NCBI RefSeq assembly: GCF_002286775.1
Contig: NZ_NSGJ01000008.1
Coordinates: 1-64,000 of the forward strand
Source of the DNA: Myroides sp. N17-2
GTDB lineage: Bacteria > Bacteroidota > Bacteroidia > Flavobacteriales > Flavobacteriaceae
DNA: 64,000 bases
Reading direction: 5' to 3'
Shown here piece by piece: positions 24,145 to 35,094 of the stretch (position 1 is the first letter of the stretch; each line of letters begins with the position of its first letter). The notes under the pieces were generated by a model that worked only from the letters and a program-made list of their open reading frames with translations, had not been told where the DNA came from and did not search any database. Position numbers and translations under genes: made by a program.

Positions 24145-25235
24145 TATAGTTTTTTTGTAAGTAGTTGTACGAATTGGTTATTAGGTAAGAATTCTTTACC
24201 AATCACTTTAAGACAAGTATAAATAGGTATCGCTGCTATCATTCCGAATATTCCTCCGAACATACCACTCGCTAATATTACGATAAATATCTCTAAAGGA
24301 TGAGACTTCACACTATTAGAGAATATTAAGGGTTGATTTACAACATTATCGATAAGCTGAATAGCTAAGAACCCAATCATTACTGTTATCGCTTTAGGTA
24401 GTGTTACTTCACTAAAGTTATCTCCTATAAAGCTAAGCATAGTAAATACTACAGATAGTATATTACCAATTAGCGGACCTATATAGGGTATGATGTTTAG
24501 GATAGCGACTAAGAAAGCAATCATCAGACTTCCTTTAACTCCAACTACTGCTAGTAGAATAAATGAAAGAACAAATATAATAGACATCTGAGCTACCAAG
24601 CCTAAGAAATAACGAGATAAAAGGTTGTTAATCTTATCGATAGAGTTTAGTACTTTATTCTCGTGTTTTAGTGGGAAGATCTTTTTAAACTGGTATTCTA
24701 GTAATACTTGGTCTTTTAAAAAGAAGAAAGTAATGAATAGTATAGCAAAAACGCCCATTCCGAACTCACTAAGTAAACCTAGAATAGTATTAAACAAATT
24801 AGGTACAAAGTCAAGCTTAAGATGTGAACGTACATTAGCTCCCTCAATAATCTTGTCTAGGCTAAATCCTTTAGTATCTAGGTAAAAGTCTATCTTCTGA
24901 ATTAATCCATTAAAATCTTCTTGTAAATGAGATGTGTTTAATACAGAAAGGTTTTGCGCCTGAGTAGTAAACAAAGGAATAAACATAAAGATAAACCCTA
25001 AGAAAAAGGTTAAGAATACGAAGATAGTTAGCGTAACTGCGATTACTTTAGATAGACGTAATTTCTTTCTAAGGAATTCGACAATAGGTTTGCCTATTAA
25101 TGCTAAAACAAAAGAGAATCCCATATAAACGAAGATTGAGCTTATTTGTAAAAGCATTGCACCTAATACTGTAAGGGCAAATAAAATCAAAACTGCGCGT
25201 ACTATTCCATTAGAAATCGTCTTAGCATCTATCAT
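24141..25235 (-). CDS. AI-2E family transporter
   Basis: A 364-aa inner-membrane protein with about eight hydrophobic helices and the family's GPLIGNILSV and GGIFGMIAAIPIYTCLKV stretches in the C-terminal half. Named after TqsA, but members act as exporters or Na+/H+ antiporters, and a quorum-sensing role should not be assumed. It sits 10 bases after rsmE and overlaps the methyltransferase gene by 4 bases, so it is co-transcribed with housekeeping RNA-modification genes. Length is normal. Confidence 0.88.
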   Translation of the reverse strand: MIDAKTISNGIVRAVLILFALTVLGAMLLQISSIFVYMGFSFVLALIGKPIVEFLRKKLRLSKVIAVTLTIFVFLTFFLGFIFMFIPLFTTQAQNLSVLNTSHLQEDFNGLIQKIDFYLDTKGFSLDKIIEGANVRSHLKLDFVPNLFNTILGLLSEFGMGVFAILFITFFFLKDQVLLEYQFKKIFPLKHENKVLNSIDKINNLLSRYFLGLVAQMSIIFVLSFILLAVVGVKGSLMIAFLVAILNIIPYIGPLIGNILSVVFTMLSFIGDNFSEVTLPKAITVMIGFLAIQLIDNVVNQPLIFSNSVKSHPLEIFIVILASGMFGGIFGMIAAIPIYTCLKVIGKEFLPNNQFVQLLTKKLY

Positions 25236-25245
25236 AATGTGAGTT

Positions 25246-25950
25246 TTATTCGTTTGTAAATACGAAACTATGTACAGCTACTAGCGCTGCTGTTTCCGTT
25301 CTTAATCTTGTGTGTCCTAATGATACTGGACGATATCCTTTCTCTAGTGCTAAGTTTATTTCTGCTGTAGAGAAGTCTCCTTCTGGACCTACTAAAAGTA
25401 AGTAATTTTTATGAGTGTCTATACAGTCCTTTAATAATACTTTCTCTGTTTCTTCACAATGAGCAATATATAATTCCCCTTCGTGGTTTTGATTTAGAAA
25501 TTCTTTTAATGTAATAGGTTCATTAAGAATAGGTAAATGATACTGTAACGACTGCTTCATAGCAGACTGTAGTATCTTCTCGAAGCGTTCTGTCTTTACT
25601 ATTTTTCGCTCAGAGTGATCACAGATAATAGGTGTGATCTCGTGAATCCCTATTTCTGTTGCTTTTTCTAAGAACCATTCATAGCGCTCATTCATTTTAG
25701 TAGGCGCTACTGCTAGGTGTAGACGAAAGGGTGTAGGAGTCTGATCTTCTGAAGATACTATCTCTGTTACACATTTCTTATCTGAGTCTAGAGTTATTTT
25801 AGTTGTAAACAAGGTACCCTTGCCATTAGTAACGTGTAGGGTATCACCCATTTTACGTCTAAGAACTTTGATGATATGTTTGCTTTCATCTTTATCAAAA
25901 GTGAAAGTAGTTTGACCTTTTTCTATTTCAGGAGAATAAAATAATTGCAT
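25246..25950 (-). CDS. rsmE: 16S rRNA (uracil-1498-N3) methyltransferase RsmE
   Basis: A 234-aa SPOUT methyltransferase. An N-terminal PUA-like barrel (HIIKVLRRKMGDTLHVTNGKG, 26-46) precedes the knotted SPOUT domain with LLVGPEGDFS (near 180) and SLGHTRLRTETAALVA (near 210), the SAM-binding trefoil. It methylates N3 of U1498 in 16S rRNA using S-adenosylmethionine. The gene lies 9 bases after tsaD on the minus strand, in the same unit. Standard length and motifs. Confidence 0.95.
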   Translation of the reverse strand: MQLFYSPEIEKGQTTFTFDKDESKHIIKVLRRKMGDTLHVTNGKGTLFTTKITLDSDKKCVTEIVSSEDQTPTPFRLHLAVAPTKMNERYEWFLEKATEIGIHEITPIICDHSERKIVKTERFEKILQSAMKQSLQYHLPILNEPITLKEFLNQNHEGELYIAHCEETEKVLLKDCIDTHKNYLLLVGPEGDFSTAEINLALEKGYRPVSLGHTRLRTETAALVAVHSFVFTNE

Positions 25951-25959
25951 AGTGATAGA

Positions 25960-26982
25960 TTAAAATTCAATACGAGCTTTAGATACAACAGATGAATCAG
26001 CAAAAAGAGATTCTTTATATTTATAATACCCTACAATACCTATCATAGCAGCATTATCAGTTGTGTATTCAAACTTAGGAACAAATGCCTTCCATTTGTA
26101 CTTCTGTTCGCCATCTTTCAGGGCTTGTCTGATCCCTGAGTTAGCGGATACACCACCACCGATAACTATCTGTTTAATCCCTGTCTCTTTAACAGCAAGT
26201 TTAAGCTTGTCTAATAAGATTTGGATAATAGTGTATTGGATAGAAGCACATATATCTGCTCTATTTTCTTCAATGAAGTTAGGGTTTATCGCTACATTCT
26301 TCTGGATGAAATATAATATTTGTGTTTTAAGTCCACTGAAGCTAAAGTTAAGCCCATCCACTTTAGGTTTGGTAAAAGGGAATGCTTTAGGGTTTCCTTC
26401 TTTCGCATACTTGTCAATTAATGGACCTCCAGGATAAGGAAAGCCTAGTACTTTCGCTGACTTGTCAAAAGCCTCACCTACGGCATCATCAGTAGTCTCT
26501 CCTAAGATTTCTAAGTCAAAGAAGCTCTTTACTTTTACGATTTGCGTATGACCACCAGATATCGTCATTGCTAAGAAAGGAAACTCTGGTTTATCATAAC
26601 CATCTTCTTCTATAAAGTGACATAAGATATGAGCATGCATGTGATTAACCGCTACAAGAGGAATGTCAAGTGCTAGAGATAAACTCTTAGCAAAAGAACC
26701 ACCTACTAATAGAGATCCCATAAGCCCAGGGCCTTGCGTAAATGCGATGGCATCTAGGTCATCTTTAGAGATACCAGCTTTTTTAAGAGCGACATCTACT
26801 ACTGGTACGATGTTCTGTTGGTGAGCACGAGAAGCTAGTTCTGGTACCACACCACCATATTCTTCGTGTATTTCTTGTCTAGCTACGATGTTAGACAATA
26901 CTTTGTTGTCAGCCATAATAGCTGCGGAAGTATCATCACAAGAACTTTCTATGGCTAAAATATAGGTAGGTTTTGAAGACAT
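25960..26982 (-). CDS. tsaD: tRNA t6A synthesis transferase TsaD
   Basis: A 340-aa ASKHA-fold protein. ILAIESSCDDTSAA opens the ATPase core and the metal ligands are His114 and His118 in NHMHAHI. The VGEAFDKSAKVLG and SFSGLKTQ stretches are family signatures. With TsaB, TsaC and TsaE it adds threonylcarbamoyl to A37 of ANN-decoding tRNAs. First gene of a minus-strand operon with rsmE and the AI-2E transporter, and divergent from tamB. Essential in most bacteria; intact here. Confidence 0.96.
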   Translation of the reverse strand: MSSKPTYILAIESSCDDTSAAIMADNKVLSNIVARQEIHEEYGGVVPELASRAHQQNIVPVVDVALKKAGISKDDLDAIAFTQGPGLMGSLLVGGSFAKSLSLALDIPLVAVNHMHAHILCHFIEEDGYDKPEFPFLAMTISGGHTQIVKVKSFFDLEILGETTDDAVGEAFDKSAKVLGFPYPGGPLIDKYAKEGNPKAFPFTKPKVDGLNFSFSGLKTQILYFIQKNVAINPNFIEENRADICASIQYTIIQILLDKLKLAVKETGIKQIVIGGGVSANSGIRQALKDGEQKYKWKAFVPKFEYTTDNAAMIGIVGYYKYKESLFADSSVVSKARIEF

Positions 26983-27057
26983 TTTTTTATTCTATCTTTA
27001 GATAATTTATAAGGCTAAATCTACCCAACCCTATGGAAAATTATATAAATTTGCTAA

Positions 27058-30000
27058 TTGTTGAGTTTCTTAAAGAAACGAAGGGTAGATTGGGGCAAAT
27101 TTAAAACATTAAACGTTATCAAAAAATTTAATAAAATACTTTTTCGCCTGATATTAGGTGTGTTTGGCTTGATCATAATCATTGCGGGAGCATTGGCTTT
27201 ACCTATGGTTCAAACCTTTCTAGCTCAGCAAGCTATGGACAAGATCAATAGTGAGTTTGGGACAAGATTAGAAATTGAAAAGCTATATATAAACATATTT
27301 GGGCAAGTAACGTTAAAAGAGGTTACAGCGAAAGATAATCACGATACCAACTTCATAGAGATAGAGGCTTTCTCTACTAATATACTAGATTTTAATGAGC
27401 TAATACAGGGGCGACTTTACTTTGGTAAGGCATCTGTAGATGGATTATATCTAAGAATTCATAAATATAAAGGAGAAGAACTGACTACATTAGACCATTT
27501 TATCAATGCTTTTGACGATGGTAAAGAGGGGCAAGGTAAGTTTAGATTAAAGTCTTCTAAAGTCAGTATAAAAAATACACATTTGATCATATCAGATGAT
27601 ACAGCAGCTACTCCTGTAGCTATAGATTTTAAAGATATTAATGGAGATGTTGAGGACTTCTTTATTAAAGGGCCTAATATCTATGCGACTATCTTAAAGT
27701 CTAGTTTTAAAGATAATTGGGGGTTAGGTGTAAAGAATCTGTCAGGTAAGTTTACACATACCAAGACTAGTATCTCTATGGAGAAGTTAGATCTTAAAAC
27801 AAAAAAATCTGCTATAGAAGGGGATCTAGAGTTTACATATGCTTTAGGGGATATGAAGTATTTCGTAGATAAAGTAAAGTGGAATTTCGAGATACGTAAG
27901 GCTGCACTTAATTCTTCTGATATCAACGCCTTCACAGGAATATTCTCACAAAACAAAATGGTCTATGTAAGTGGGCATATTGATGGTGTGATGAATGATT
28001 TCTATATGAAGAATGTAAATCTAGTGGATCAGAATATGTCTAATGTCAGAGGATTGTTTCACTTTAAGAATGTGTTTGATAAAGACAAGCCTTTCTGGAT
28101 GAATGCTAATGTCGATAGACTGTTTATCACAAGAGATAATATAGTAGGGCTAATGCCTGAAATATTAGCAGATAAACTACCTGCTGAGTTGTCAACTCTA
28201 GGAAGTGTAGATCTTCACGGTGAGATCGAGATGACTAAGCGTACCTTAAAGACTAATGTGGAAATGTTAACTGGTATCGGTAAAGGTAAAGCAGTAGTCG
28301 AAATAGAGAATTTAGATAACCCAGATCTGGCAAAGTATAAGGGTAATGTAGTATTAGAACAGTTTGACCTAGGAGGGTTTATTAAAGATAATAATTTCGG
28401 TGTTACTTCATTGGATTTAGAGATAGACGGTGTTGGTTTTAATCAAAAATCACTAAATACTTCTATTAAAGGAGATGTATTCTCATTTGTATTTGCTAAG
28501 TATAAGTATACTAATATTGCGATAGATGGGTTGATGAAAATGCCATACTACCGAGGGCTTGTACACAGTGAGGATCCTAATTTAAAACTTGATTTTAATG
28601 GGATGATTGACCTTAGTTCAAAGATTAAGAATTACGATTTTATTGCTCAGGTAGATTATGCTGACTTACACGCACTGCGCCTTGTGAATGATACGCTGTC
28701 TAAGTTTAAGGGAGAGTTTGAGTTTAAAGCTACAGGTAATACATTAGATGATCTAGCAGGAACATTTACAATGAAGAATACTGAGTATACCAATAGTAAG
28801 GATACTTATATATTCGAACACTTTACTTTGAATTCTGCTTTTAATGAACAAACTGAACGTCATATTTCTTTTAGTTCAGAAGAAGCTATTGATGGTTATG
28901 TAAAAGGTAAGTTCTTGTTTAAAGATCTAAGAGCATTATTTACGAATGCATTAGGTAGTTTGTATACAAACTATTCGCCTTATAAAATTAAAGAAGAACA
29001 ATATTTAGACTTTGATATTACTGTACATAATAGATTAATAGAGGTTTTCTTACCTCAATTAACAGTAAGTGCTTCTACACACGTGGAAGGAAATATTGAT
29101 AATGATAATAATGTATTTAAGCTAAACTTCTCTTCACCAAGTATAGGTATTGACGATTTTAACTTCTATAATATATTATTAGATGTTAATAATTCTAACC
29201 CATTGTATAATGCCTTTGTATCAGTGGATAGTATGAAGTCTAAGTTTTATAAAATATCAGACTTTAACTTACTTAATGTAACGCATAATGATACTTTATT
29301 TGTTCGTTCAGAGTTTAAAGGAGGTGCACATGGTAAGGATAAATTTAATCTGAACTTATATCATACTATTAATGAGGAGAATCTTTCTGTAGTAGGGTTT
29401 AAAAAATCAGATGTATTCTTAAAAGACTTTTTATGGAGTATTAACGAGAAGGATAATAAAGAGAACAAGATTGTCTTTAATAAGAAGCTAGAGGACTTTA
29501 CGATAGATAACCTATCGTTATCTCATAATGGGCAAGAGGTTAATTTGAATGGGTCAGTGAAAGACTCTACTTATAAGCACTTTGATTTAGATTTTAGAAA
29601 AGTTGACTTGGCTAAGATTATGCCTGATTTAAGTAATCTTGAGTTTGCAGGTAATATAGATGGTGAAGTACATTTCTCTCAAATAAAAGATGTGTTCCAT
29701 CCTAAAGTTAATATTGGTATCGAGAATCTAGCGATTAATAAAGTTAGGTTAGGTGATTTAGCTTTGAATGTAGATGGAGATGACCGATTAAAGAAATTTA
29801 CAGTCAAATCTACTATTGTAGATAATGAAAAAGAGAAGTTCTATTTGAATGGAGATTTGGATATTGTCAATAAACAAATGCAGTTAAACTTAGAGTCTGG
29901 ATTTAAAGATTTTGCAGTGAAGCCAATAGAGCCTCTATTAGCGTCTATTGTATCTAATGTTAGAGGAACGACTTCTGGTAAGATAAATATTCAAGGAACA

Positions 30001-31620
30001 GCTAAAAAACCTGAAGTTAATGGTCGTCTTCACTTGAATAATGCAGGTATGAAATCTAAGTTTACAGGTGTAGATTATAACTTCGAAGAGGATGCGGCAT
30101 TAGACTTAACAGAGAGACAATTTATCCTACGCAAAGTCCGCATCATTGATAGTAAGTATAAAACAGAAGGTATTATAGATGGGGATATTTCTCATAAGAT
30201 GTTTAATGAATGGGCATTAAACCTGTCACTATCTTCACCTAATTTATTCGCTTTAGATACGAAATATGAAGAGGGTAGTATTTATTACGGAACTGCTTTT
30301 ATAAATGGTCTAGCTAAACTAAGTGGACCTGTTGAGATGTTGGCTATTTCTATTAATGCAACATCTAATAAGGGAACGGCAATTAAGATACCGCTGAAAG
30401 AAGCGCAAGGAACAGGAGAGAATAATTTTATCTACTTCTTATCTCCTGAAGAGAAAGCACTTCGATTAAAAGGAAAAGAAACTGATAATTATAGATACAG
30501 AAATAGTGGTATAGAGCTTGATTTTGAGTTTGTACTTACGCCAGATGCTCAGATAGAGATTATATTAGATAGAGAGTCTGGACACGCTATGCGTGGTAAG
30601 GGAGCTGGATTTATCACGATGGAGATAAACACACTAGGTAAGTTTAATATGTGGGGAGATTTCCAAGCGTATGAAGGAGAGTATAACTTTAGATATGGAG
30701 GACTTATAGATAAGAAGTTTATCGTTAAGAAGTATGGTACTATCCGTTGGGATGGGGATCCGATGAATGCGATACTAGACTTACAAGCGATTTATCATAC
30801 TGATGCAAATCCAAGTGTGATTATCGACAACTCTATTATTAATAGAAAAGTACCTACGGATGTAGCTATTGTGTTGAACGGAAGTTTAAGTAGTCCAGAG
30901 GTTGACTTTGAGATTAACTTCCCGACAGTTAGTTCGGTTGTGAAGTCAGAGTTAGATTATAAATTAAGTGATCGAGACACTCGTGAGCGTCAAGCGATGG
31001 CTTTATTGGCTACGGGTGCTTTCTTCTCATCAGATAATTCTTCATCTACATTAGCAGGAAGTTTATTTGAGCGTGCAAGTAGTATTTTTGATGACTTGTT
31101 CTCTGATGAAGATGATAAGTTTAGAGTAGGATTAAACTATGCTCAAGGAGAGCGTAATCCTTATACACAAAGTGAAGGACGTGTAGGGGTGACATTCTCT
31201 ACGAAGGTTAATGATCGCATCTCTGTCAATGGTAAACTAGGGGTACCTGTAGGTGGTGTAGAACAGTCTGTAATCGTTGGGGATGTCGAGGTAATGCTTC
31301 GTCTTAATGAATCAGGATCGCTAAGTGCTAGAGTGTTTAACCGTGAGAATGATATTAACTACATAGGAGAGGGAATCGGATATACGCAAGGTGTAGGATT
31401 ATCATATGAGGTAGATTTTGACACTTTTAAGGAGTTACTTTCAAAAATCTTAAATAAAGCGGACGAAAAGGAAAAGGATAAAGGAGGTAAGACTAAGAAA
31501 GAAAATAGCAGATCAGAAGAATTGCCTGACTCTGATTTTAATAGAGACTTTATCAAGTTTTACGAGAATAGAAGAAAGAGTTCAGGGCCGTCAACAGAGA
31601 GTTATAATTTAACAAATTAG
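27058..31620 (+). CDS. tamB: TamB-like envelope protein (DUF490)
   Basis: A 1520-aa protein. After a basic start a single membrane anchor lies at about residues 27-50, followed by a very long beta-rich periplasmic stretch and the C-terminal TamB domain (from ~1060) including the signature IRWDGDPMNAILDLQAIY. TamB-type proteins bridge the envelope and act in outer-membrane protein assembly or phospholipid transport. The only in-frame start before the anchor is TTG (27058 or 27061); the nearby ATG at 27033 is out of frame. Divergent from tsaD with ~75 bases between. Confidence 0.88.
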   Translation: MLSFLKKRRVDWGKFKTLNVIKKFNKILFRLILGVFGLIIIIAGALALPMVQTFLAQQAMDKINSEFGTRLEIEKLYINIFGQVTLKEVTAKDNHDTNFIEIEAFSTNILDFNELIQGRLYFGKASVDGLYLRIHKYKGEELTTLDHFINAFDDGKEGQGKFRLKSSKVSIKNTHLIISDDTAATPVAIDFKDINGDVEDFFIKGPNIYATILKSSFKDNWGLGVKNLSGKFTHTKTSISMEKLDLKTKKSAIEGDLEFTYALGDMKYFVDKVKWNFEIRKAALNSSDINAFTGIFSQNKMVYVSGHIDGVMNDFYMKNVNLVDQNMSNVRGLFHFKNVFDKDKPFWMNANVDRLFITRDNIVGLMPEILADKLPAELSTLGSVDLHGEIEMTKRTLKTNVEMLTGIGKGKAVVEIENLDNPDLAKYKGNVVLEQFDLGGFIKDNNFGVTSLDLEIDGVGFNQKSLNTSIKGDVFSFVFAKYKYTNIAIDGLMKMPYYRGLVHSEDPNLKLDFNGMIDLSSKIKNYDFIAQVDYADLHALRLVNDTLSKFKGEFEFKATGNTLDDLAGTFTMKNTEYTNSKDTYIFEHFTLNSAFNEQTERHISFSSEEAIDGYVKGKFLFKDLRALFTNALGSLYTNYSPYKIKEEQYLDFDITVHNRLIEVFLPQLTVSASTHVEGNIDNDNNVFKLNFSSPSIGIDDFNFYNILLDVNNSNPLYNAFVSVDSMKSKFYKISDFNLLNVTHNDTLFVRSEFKGGAHGKDKFNLNLYHTINEENLSVVGFKKSDVFLKDFLWSINEKDNKENKIVFNKKLEDFTIDNLSLSHNGQEVNLNGSVKDSTYKHFDLDFRKVDLAKIMPDLSNLEFAGNIDGEVHFSQIKDVFHPKVNIGIENLAINKVRLGDLALNVDGDDRLKKFTVKSTIVDNEKEKFYLNGDLDIVNKQMQLNLESGFKDFAVKPIEPLLASIVSNVRGTTSGKINIQGTAKKPEVNGRLHLNNAGMKSKFTGVDYNFEEDAALDLTERQFILRKVRIIDSKYKTEGIIDGDISHKMFNEWALNLSLSSPNLFALDTKYEEGSIYYGTAFINGLAKLSGPVEMLAISINATSNKGTAIKIPLKEAQGTGENNFIYFLSPEEKALRLKGKETDNYRYRNSGIELDFEFVLTPDAQIEIILDRESGHAMRGKGAGFITMEINTLGKFNMWGDFQAYEGEYNFRYGGLIDKKFIVKKYGTIRWDGDPMNAILDLQAIYHTDANPSVIIDNSIINRKVPTDVAIVLNGSLSSPEVDFEINFPTVSSVVKSELDYKLSDRDTRERQAMALLATGAFFSSDNSSSTLAGSLFERASSIFDDLFSDEDDKFRVGLNYAQGERNPYTQSEGRVGVTFSTKVNDRISVNGKLGVPVGGVEQSVIVGDVEVMLRLNESGSLSARVFNRENDINYIGEGIGYTQGVGLSYEVDFDTFKELLSKILNKADEKEKDKGGKTKKENSRSEELPDSDFNRDFIKFYENRRKSSGPSTESYNLTN

Positions 31621-31644
31621 TAGTGTAATAAAGACAATCTAATT

Positions 31645-31675
31645 TTGTTAAAATGGTCTATTATTCGTAAATTTA
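31645..31675 (+). promoter_or_regulatory. Promoter of pfkA cluster
   Basis: TTG at 31645-31647, a 20-base spacer, then TAAATTTA at 31668-31675, one base from the TAnnTTTG consensus. It lies 16 bases before the pfkA start. Confidence 0.55.
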
Positions 31676-31691
31676 CTCAAAACGATAAAAT

Positions 31692-32678
31692 ATGAGTAAG
31701 GCGATTAAAAAGATCGGTGTCTTAACTTCTGGAGGAGATGCTCCAGGAATGAATGCAGCAATTAGGGCAATTGTTCGTACTTGTTCTTTTCACGATGTAA
31801 TGTGTGTGGGAATATTTAGAGGGTTTCAAGGTTTGGTAGAAGGTGACTTTGAGGTACTTGGGCCCCGCGATGTAAATTATATCATAAATAAAGGAGGTAC
31901 TATTTTAAAGACTGCACGTTGTGTAGCTTTCCGTACAGAAGAAGGACGTAAAGCTGCCTACGATAATTTAAAGAATGCAGAGATAGATGCACTTATAGTT
32001 ATAGGTGGTGATGGTAGCTTTACAGGAGCGATGATTCTTAGTAAAGAGTACGATATCCCGGTAATGGGGATCCCAGGAACTATAGATAACGACATTCACG
32101 GTACAAGCCACACTATTGGGTTTGATACTGCATTAAATACAGTGGTAGATGCTGTAGATAAAATTAGAGATACTGCCAGTTCTCATAAGCGTCTATTCTT
32201 TGTAGAGGTTATGGGAAGAGATGCTGGACATATCGCGTTAAATGCTGGTATAGGAGCGGGAGCAGAAGAGATTCTTATTCCTGAGGAAAATATGGGTATG
32301 GAGCGTTTACTTGAATCACTTAAGAAGAGTAAAAAATCAGGAAAATCATCTAGTATTGTTATTGTAGCGGAAGGTGAGAAGTTAGGGAAAAACGTATTCG
32401 AAATAGGAGAGTATGTGGAGACTAATTTGCCAGAATACGAAGTGCGTGTGTCGGTTTTAGGACATATGCAACGTGGAGGTGCACCATCTTGTTTTGACAG
32501 GGTATTAGCAAGTAGATTAAGTGTTAAGGCTGTAGAGACACTGTTAGAGGGAGGTAGTAACTATATGGTTGGTTTAATCAACGATCAGGTAGCACTTACT
32601 CCATTAGAGCAGGCCGTTAAAGGACATTCACCTATCGATCAGGAATTATTAAGAGTTTCTGATATCATTACAATTTAA
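31692..32678 (+). CDS. pfkA: ATP-dependent 6-phosphofructokinase
   Basis: A 328-aa PfkA. GGDAPGMNAAIRAIVR (residues 15-30) binds ATP; GGDGSFTGA with Gly rather than Asp at the discriminating position indicates ATP over PPi; PGTIDNDI holds the catalytic Asp; MGRDAGHIA binds fructose 6-phosphate. It commits sugars to glycolysis. First of four genes (pfkA, gapA, kinase, mgsA) running together on the plus strand with short gaps. Normal length, nothing missing. Confidence 0.96.
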   Translation: MSKAIKKIGVLTSGGDAPGMNAAIRAIVRTCSFHDVMCVGIFRGFQGLVEGDFEVLGPRDVNYIINKGGTILKTARCVAFRTEEGRKAAYDNLKNAEIDALIVIGGDGSFTGAMILSKEYDIPVMGIPGTIDNDIHGTSHTIGFDTALNTVVDAVDKIRDTASSHKRLFFVEVMGRDAGHIALNAGIGAGAEEILIPEENMGMERLLESLKKSKKSGKSSSIVIVAEGEKLGKNVFEIGEYVETNLPEYEVRVSVLGHMQRGGAPSCFDRVLASRLSVKAVETLLEGGSNYMVGLINDQVALTPLEQAVKGHSPIDQELLRVSDIITI

Positions 32679-32689
32679 AGAAATAATAA

Positions 32690-33703
<1,014 letters not shown>

Positions 33704-33716
33704 TTAATTTTTTTGA

Positions 33717-34562
33717 ATGAAGATAATCGTCGATAGTGGTTCCACTAAGGCAGATTGGATTTTCTTTGACCAAAATAATAATGTTATAACTTCGGTGACT
33801 AGTCTTGGGCTAAATCCCGAAGTTATTACTTTAGATGAGTTCTTTACCCGTGTTAATACAGTGCCTGATATCTGTAAAAACAAAAACGAGGTTAAAGAAC
33901 TTTATTTTTATGGTTCAGGGTGTGGATCTGATCGCACAAAGAATATAGTAAAGAATTTTGCAGAAGATTATTTTATCAACTGTACTAATATCAATATCCA
34001 CGAGGATACTTATGCAGCTATTTATGCTACAGTAGGTAGAGGTGAATCTGGTATTGTTTGTATTAATGGTACGGGATCTAATGTCTCATATTTCGATGGC
34101 ATGAAAGTACATCAACGTGTACAATCTCTTGGGTTTATGGCTATGGATGACTGTAGTGGTAGTTCATTAGGTAGGATAATGCTTAAGAGTTTGTTTTTAA
34201 ATATGATGCCTGCTGATTTAGCTTCTGCTTTTAAAAGCAAATATGATCTGGATGCAGATGTGGTAAAGTATAACTTCTATAAAAAAGAGAATCCGAATGC
34301 TTATATGGCATCTTTTCTTCCTTTTTTGATAGAACATAGGCAAACTCCATTTTTTAAAGAGATGATTAGAAAAGAGATTACATTCTTTGCTAATCACTAT
34401 ATTAAAAATCATCCTGAGTATAAAGAGGTGCCAGTTCACTTTGTTGGTTCTGTCGCTTATTTTTTGCAAGATGACTTTAGGGAAGTTATGGCGGAGCAGA
34501 ATATTGAAGTAGGTAAAATAATTCAGAAACCATTAGATGGTTTAATAGAATATCACAAATAA
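33717..34562 (+). CDS. BadF/BadG-type sugar kinase, GlcNAc kinase-like
   Basis: A 281-aa ASKHA kinase. VDSGSTKADWI (residues 4-14) is the phosphate-1 loop and CINGTGSNVSYF the phosphate-2 region; a DDCSGSSLGR stretch follows. This matches the BadF/BadG/BcrA/BcrD ATPase family that includes N-acetylglucosamine kinase. Placed 13 bases after gapA and 8 bases before mgsA, it may feed amino sugars from cell-wall or chitin breakdown into glycolysis. Substrate is inferred. In Bacteroidota this family commonly sits beside glycolytic genes. Confidence 0.82.
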   Translation: MKIIVDSGSTKADWIFFDQNNNVITSVTSLGLNPEVITLDEFFTRVNTVPDICKNKNEVKELYFYGSGCGSDRTKNIVKNFAEDYFINCTNINIHEDTYAAIYATVGRGESGIVCINGTGSNVSYFDGMKVHQRVQSLGFMAMDDCSGSSLGRIMLKSLFLNMMPADLASAFKSKYDLDADVVKYNFYKKENPNAYMASFLPFLIEHRQTPFFKEMIRKEITFFANHYIKNHPEYKEVPVHFVGSVAYFLQDDFREVMAEQNIEVGKIIQKPLDGLIEYHK

Positions 34563-34570
34563 GATAAATT

Positions 34571-34957
34571 ATGGAAATAGCTATTGTAGCACACGATGCT
34601 AAGAAGAAAGAAATGCTGGAGTTTATCAAAAAAAATAGAGCAATCTTATCGGCAGATGGAATTCAGTTAATTGCAACTGGAACAACAGGAAGCATGGCTC
34701 AAGACGTAGGTTTTGAAGTGAGAAGAATGCTTTCAGGACCTTTAGGAGGGGATGCTCAGATAGCTGGTCGTGTGGCAGAGGGAAAAACAGAAATGGTTTT
34801 GTTCTTTAAAGACCCACTAGGAAAACACGCTCACGAACCAGATATTAATATGTTACTTCGCGTTTGTGACGTTCACAACGTTCCTTTAGCGACAAATGAA
34901 GCATCAGCTCAACTGTTGTTAAATGCGATAAGTATGAAGAATGTAACTACGGAGTAG
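34571..34957 (+). CDS. mgsA: Methylglyoxal synthase
   Basis: A 128-aa MgsA. VAHDAKKKEM at the start, TGTTG (residues 37-41), SGPLGGDAQIAGRV with the catalytic Asp, and DPLGKHAHEPDI with active-site His all match the family. It turns dihydroxyacetone phosphate into methylglyoxal and phosphate, relieving phosphate limitation when sugar phosphates pile up. Encoded right after the sugar kinase in the glycolytic cluster, a setting that makes sense for an overflow valve. A terminator follows. Confidence 0.95.
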   Translation: MEIAIVAHDAKKKEMLEFIKKNRAILSADGIQLIATGTTGSMAQDVGFEVRRMLSGPLGGDAQIAGRVAEGKTEMVLFFKDPLGKHAHEPDINMLLRVCDVHNVPLATNEASAQLLLNAISMKNVTTE

Positions 34958-34979
34958 ATTATTATTATAGCAAATAGAT

Positions 34980-35007
34980 AAGGTGCATGGTGTTGCACCT
35001 TTTTTTA
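34980..35007 (+). terminator. Terminator after mgsA
   Basis: AAGGTGCA, short loop, TGCACCTT with seven T residues, ending the pfkA-gapA-kinase-mgsA cluster. Confidence 0.85.
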
Positions 35008-35094
35008 TTGGCTTTAATTGGTATTGTTTTTGATTTGTAAGTATTAATCGTTCGAATAAAAAGATTAAATTAGTAGAAACAAAACTTGGTAAGT

